Source of the DNA: DATBGO01 sp050011895
GTDB lineage: Bacteria > Actinomycetota > Actinomycetes > Streptosporangiales > Streptosporangiaceae
Direction of reading: 5' to 3'
Assembly: GCA_050011895.1 (NCBI GenBank)
Contig: JBEKIF010000127.1
Span: forward strand, 1-7,992
Length of the DNA stretch: 7,992 bases
Shown here piece by piece: positions 5,816-7,992 of the stretch. The notes below the pieces were generated by a model. It was given only the letters and a program-made list of their open reading frames with translations. It was not told the DNA's origin and searched no databases. The translations under genes and the position numbers were made by a program. Every line of letters begins with the position of its first letter. Within the stretch, counting starts at the first letter, position 1.

Positions 5816-6040
5816 GCGGGCACATGCTGTCTGGTCACTTCGTCGGCAACTGGGCAGGCCCGCAGCTCCGGGCCGACTGCTCGCGCCAGGCGGCTGTGAA
5901 CCCGATGGGTGCCGCGTTCGCGCACCGCGGCGACCAGCCGAGCCAACACGGACTGCCCGGGCAGCAAGAATCTGCCGGGCAAGAAGTTGCCGGTGGGCCG
6001 CGCGGAACAACACCGACGAGGCCACCTCAGCGGCCCAGGC
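5816..6040 (-). pseudogene. Tn3-family transposase fragment with a +1 frameshift
   Basis: On the minus strand, one frame gives AWAAEVASSVLFRAAHRQLL, then ARQIL. Dropping one base at 5965 continues it into the next frame as LPGQSVLARLVAAVRER, then GTHRVHSRLARAV. The joined peptide follows the pattern seen in the N-terminal (DUF4158) part of Tn3-family TnpA proteins: a tryptophan, a VLFD-like motif, a hydrophobic helix, then LLPG, a LARLV motif, a VRE motif and R-LW/LA. Only about 75 residues of a roughly 1000-residue transposase remain. The catalytic DDE domain, resolvase and terminal repeats are not seen. The fragment runs into the tRNA-Tyr copy at 5815. The match is from memory of the family pattern, so it needs a profile search. 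Confidence 0.65.
5954..5981. repeat. Inverted repeat inside the transposase remnant
   Basis: TGCCCG-g-GCAG (5954-5964) pairs with CTGC-CGGGCA (5972-5981) around the loop CAAGAAT: ten pairs with one bulged G. It includes the palindrome CTGCCCGGGCAG. No T-tract follows on either strand, and it coincides with the LLPG-coding stretch and the frameshift, so it may merely reflect coding sequence rather than a terminator. Confidence 0.35.
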
Positions 6041-6075
6041 CTGCGGTACAACCAGACGGTGCGGGCGAACCGGTC

Positions 6076-6099
6076 CGGCGCGGCAAAATCGCCGCGCCG
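6076..6099 (-). terminator. Strong hairpin downstream of the histidine kinase gene
   Basis: CGGCGCGGC (6076-6084) and GCCGCGCCG (6091-6099) form a perfect 9-bp, all-GC stem around the loop AAAATC. It lies 93 bp past the stop codon of the minus-strand histidine kinase, a reasonable site for its transcription end. No U-tract follows, but actinomycete terminators frequently lack one. The symmetrical stem could act on either strand. Confidence 0.5.
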
Positions 6100-6191
6100 A
6101 CACCCTGATCTGTGACGCCCGCGGCCGGCCCATGCTCTCCCATCGCCCAGGTGACAGGGACAACGCCGCGAGGACACGGGCGGAGCGCTGG

Positions 6192-7992
6192 TCATGACTG
6201 CGGCGGGGGTGCGAGCCAGCGTTCCATGCAGGTAAGGAGTTCCTCCGTGTCGACTGGCTTGGTCACGTAGTCGCTCGCCCCGGCGGCGAGGCTCTTGTCC
6301 ATATCGCCCGCCATGGCCCGGGCCGTGACCGCGATTACGGGCAGGCTGGCACACTCCGGCATCGCGCGAATCGCTGCTGTGGTGGCATAGCCATCCATCT
6401 CCGGCATCATTACGTCCATCAGGACGAGATCGATGTCGCGGCTGGCCCGCAGCACCCCGATGCCCTGGTGCCCGTCGGGTGCGTGGATGACGCTGAGCCC
6501 GTAGAGCTCGAGGATGCTGGTGATCGCGAAGGCGTTGCGCAGGTCGTCGTCGACGATCAGGACCTTCCTGTCGCGCAAGCTGTCGTGTGCCCCCGGCTTG
6601 GCGACCGGTTGGGCCATGGCGGCGGCCGGTGACTCCGGCGCGGGATCGGCCAGGCGACGATCCGGTCCTTGCGATTCCGGGATCTGCGGCACGCCGCCCG
6701 CCGCAGGCCCGGTCAGCGAGTCCGCTGCGCCATCCGCGAGGTCTCCCGTCCGTACTGGGGTGAGCCATTCGGCGGCAGCCGGAGAGGCCGCCGGCAGGTA
6801 GAGGGTGAAGGTGCTGCCGCTGCCGGGCTCGCTCTCAGCCGTGATCCGGCCGCCGAGCTGGGCAGCGACTTCGCGGCTGATCGCTAGGCCGAGGCCTGTC
6901 CCGCCGTAGCGGCGGCTCGTGGTGCCGTCACCCTGCTGGAAGGCTTCGAAGATCGTCTTCAGGTTCTCGTCCGTGATGCCGATGCCGGTATCGGTTACCG
7001 AGAACGTGATCGCCGGTTCCTCGCCCGCGGCCCGGTGCCCGGTCAGGCCGATCCGGAGCTCGGCCCGGCCCTGCGGCGTGAACTTGACCGCGTTCGACAG
7101 CAGGTTGTGCAAGATCTGGCGCAGCCGCTGCCTGTCGGTGACCAGCTGGGCGGGGACATCGGGGGCCGTCTCCACGGCGAAAACCAGGCTCTTCTCAGCG
7201 GCCAGCGGCTCGAAGACCGTGCGGAGGTCGTCCGCGAGCGAAGCGAGGGCGAACGGTTCCGGATTGATCTCCAGCTTGCCCGCTTCCACCCTGGACAGGT
7301 CCAGGATGTCGTTGATGAGCAGCAGGAGGTCGGTTCCGGACGAGTGGATGACGTTTGCATACTCCACCTGCTTGGCCGTGAGGTTGTCGGCCGGGTTCTG
7401 TGCGAGCAGGCGGGCGAGGATGAGCAGGCTGTTCAGCGGGGTGCGCAGCTCATGTGAGACGTTCGCGAGGAATTGCGACTTGTACCTGGACGCCAGGTCG
7501 AGCTGCTTTGCCCGCTCTTCGATCTCCTGCCTTGCCTGCTCGATTTCGGCGTTCTTGGTCTCGATGGCACGGTTCTGGCGGGCCAACTGGGCCGCCTTGT
7601 CTTCCAGTTCGGCGTTCGAGCGCTGAAGTTCCTCCTGCCGGGCCTGCAGCTCACCAGAGCGGGACTGCAGCTCCGCCGCCAGCCGCTGCGACTCCGCGAG
7701 CAGGTCGTCGGTCCGCGAGTTGACGATGATCGTGTTGGCGTTGACGCCGATGGTCTCCATCAGCTGCCCCAGGAAATCCCGATGCACCTGGGTGAACGGG
7801 CTGAACGAGCCGGCTTCGATCACGCCGAGGACCTGTCCCTCGAAGACGATCGGCAGCACCACGAGGCTGACCGGCGCGGCCTGCCCCAGCCCGGAGGAGA
7901 TCTTCACATAGCCAGCCGGGGCGTCGGTCACGACGATGGGCTTCTTGGTCTTCGCCACCTGGCCGACCAGCGACTGACCGAGCCGGAACTGG
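6192..7992 (-). CDS. Hybrid sensor histidine kinase: GAF, HisKA, HATPase, receiver (5'-partial)
   Basis: The frame stays open to the window edge, so the N-terminus is missing; a GTG at 7958 lies inside the GAF domain and is not a credible start. Counting from that GTG, residues 1-80 are the end of a GAF domain (VVLPIVFEGQVLGVIEAGSF). Residues 85-160 are a Gln/Glu-rich coiled coil. The H-box is NVSHELRTPLNSL with phospho-acceptor H169. The N-box is LLSNAVKFTP (N289), with DTGIGI (D323) and GGTGLGLAI as nucleotide-binding motifs. A Pro/Ala-rich linker spans about 390-460. The receiver domain has acidic pocket D470/D471, phospho-acceptor D515 in LMDVMMPEMDG, and K567 in TKPVD. All catalytic residues are present. 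The order resembles actinomycete multi-domain kinases such as Streptomyces OsaA, whose N-terminal HAMP repeats would lie outside this window. No separate response regulator is encoded between its stop and the left end of the window. Confidence 0.95.
   Translation of the reverse strand, partial: QFRLGQSLVGQVAKTKKPIVVTDAPAGYVKISSGLGQAAPVSLVVLPIVFEGQVLGVIEAGSFSPFTQVHRDFLGQLMETIGVNANTIIVNSRTDDLLAESQRLAAELQSRSGELQARQEELQRSNAELEDKAAQLARQNRAIETKNAEIEQARQEIEERAKQLDLASRYKSQFLANVSHELRTPLNSLLILARLLAQNPADNLTAKQVEYANVIHSSGTDLLLLINDILDLSRVEAGKLEINPEPFALASLADDLRTVFEPLAAEKSLVFAVETAPDVPAQLVTDRQRLRQILHNLLSNAVKFTPQGRAELRIGLTGHRAAGEEPAITFSVTDTGIGITDENLKTIFEAFQQGDGTTSRRYGGTGLGLAISREVAAQLGGRITAESEPGSGSTFTLYLPAASPAAAEWLTPVRTGDLADGAADSLTGPAAGGVPQIPESQGPDRRLADPAPESPAAAMAQPVAKPGAHDSLRDRKVLIVDDDLRNAFAITSILELYGLSVIHAPDGHQGIGVLRASRDIDLVLMDVMMPEMDGYATTAAIRAMPECASLPVIAVTARAMAGDMDKSLAAGASDYVTKPVDTEELLTCMERWLAPPPQS

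Noticed and set aside
5689..6768. A 359-codon minus-strand frame that contains part of the transposase-like peptide.
   Set aside because: Most of it is an out-of-frame reading of the histidine kinase receiver region and of the tRNA fragment. Only the 5816-5964 part is meaningful, as one half of the frameshifted transposase remnant.
1..7992. A CRISPR array, phage genes, restriction-modification or a toxin-antitoxin pair.
   Set aside because: No regularly spaced repeats and no proteins of these classes are seen. The two methyltransferases have small-molecule-type folds without the DNA-methyltransferase catalytic motifs (DPPY or PCQ).

Overview
This is a high-GC window with SARP-type BTAD regulation, an Rv2258c-like methyltransferase and a multi-domain hybrid histidine kinase. 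Together these point to an actinomycete (Actinomycetota, Streptomyces-like or a related filamentous group); the genus cannot be fixed from the sequence alone.

Layout. Bases 1-219 hold the last 72 codons of a membrane transporter, probably MFS. At 388-440 (minus strand) lies the 3' part of a tRNA-Tyr gene, broken exactly at the anticodon loop. About 680 bp of gene-poor sequence follows. Then come three intact genes: a winged-helix/SAM methyltransferase (1254-2309, +), a large regulator joining a SARP-type DNA-binding/BTAD module to an alpha/beta-hydrolase and a degenerate class III cyclase domain (2357-4486, -), and a second class I methyltransferase (4738-5715, +). The first methyltransferase converges on the regulator; the second diverges from it. 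At 5770-5815 (minus) a second copy of the tRNA-Tyr 3' part appears in the same orientation. It abuts a frameshifted fragment of a Tn3-family transposase (about 5816-6040, -). A strong hairpin (6076-6099) separates this from a hybrid histidine kinase (6192 to beyond 7992, -) whose N-terminus lies outside the window.

How it may work together. Two direct copies of the tRNA-Tyr 3' end, sharing 43 of 46 bases plus some flank beyond the CCA, bracket the 5.3-kb methyltransferase-regulator-methyltransferase block. tRNA 3' ends are the usual attachment sites of actinomycete integrative elements, so the block looks like cargo left by integration at tRNA-Tyr; no integrase is present. In front of the regulator, three heptamers spaced exactly 11 bp apart lie 9 bp upstream of a possible -10 element, which is the geometry of SARP operators. 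A related 11-bp pair of TTGACC motifs lies upstream of the first methyltransferase, also pointing toward its gene. The working hypothesis is a self-contained, autoregulated methyltransferase cassette controlled by a SARP-hydrolase fusion. The substrates of both methyltransferases are unknown.
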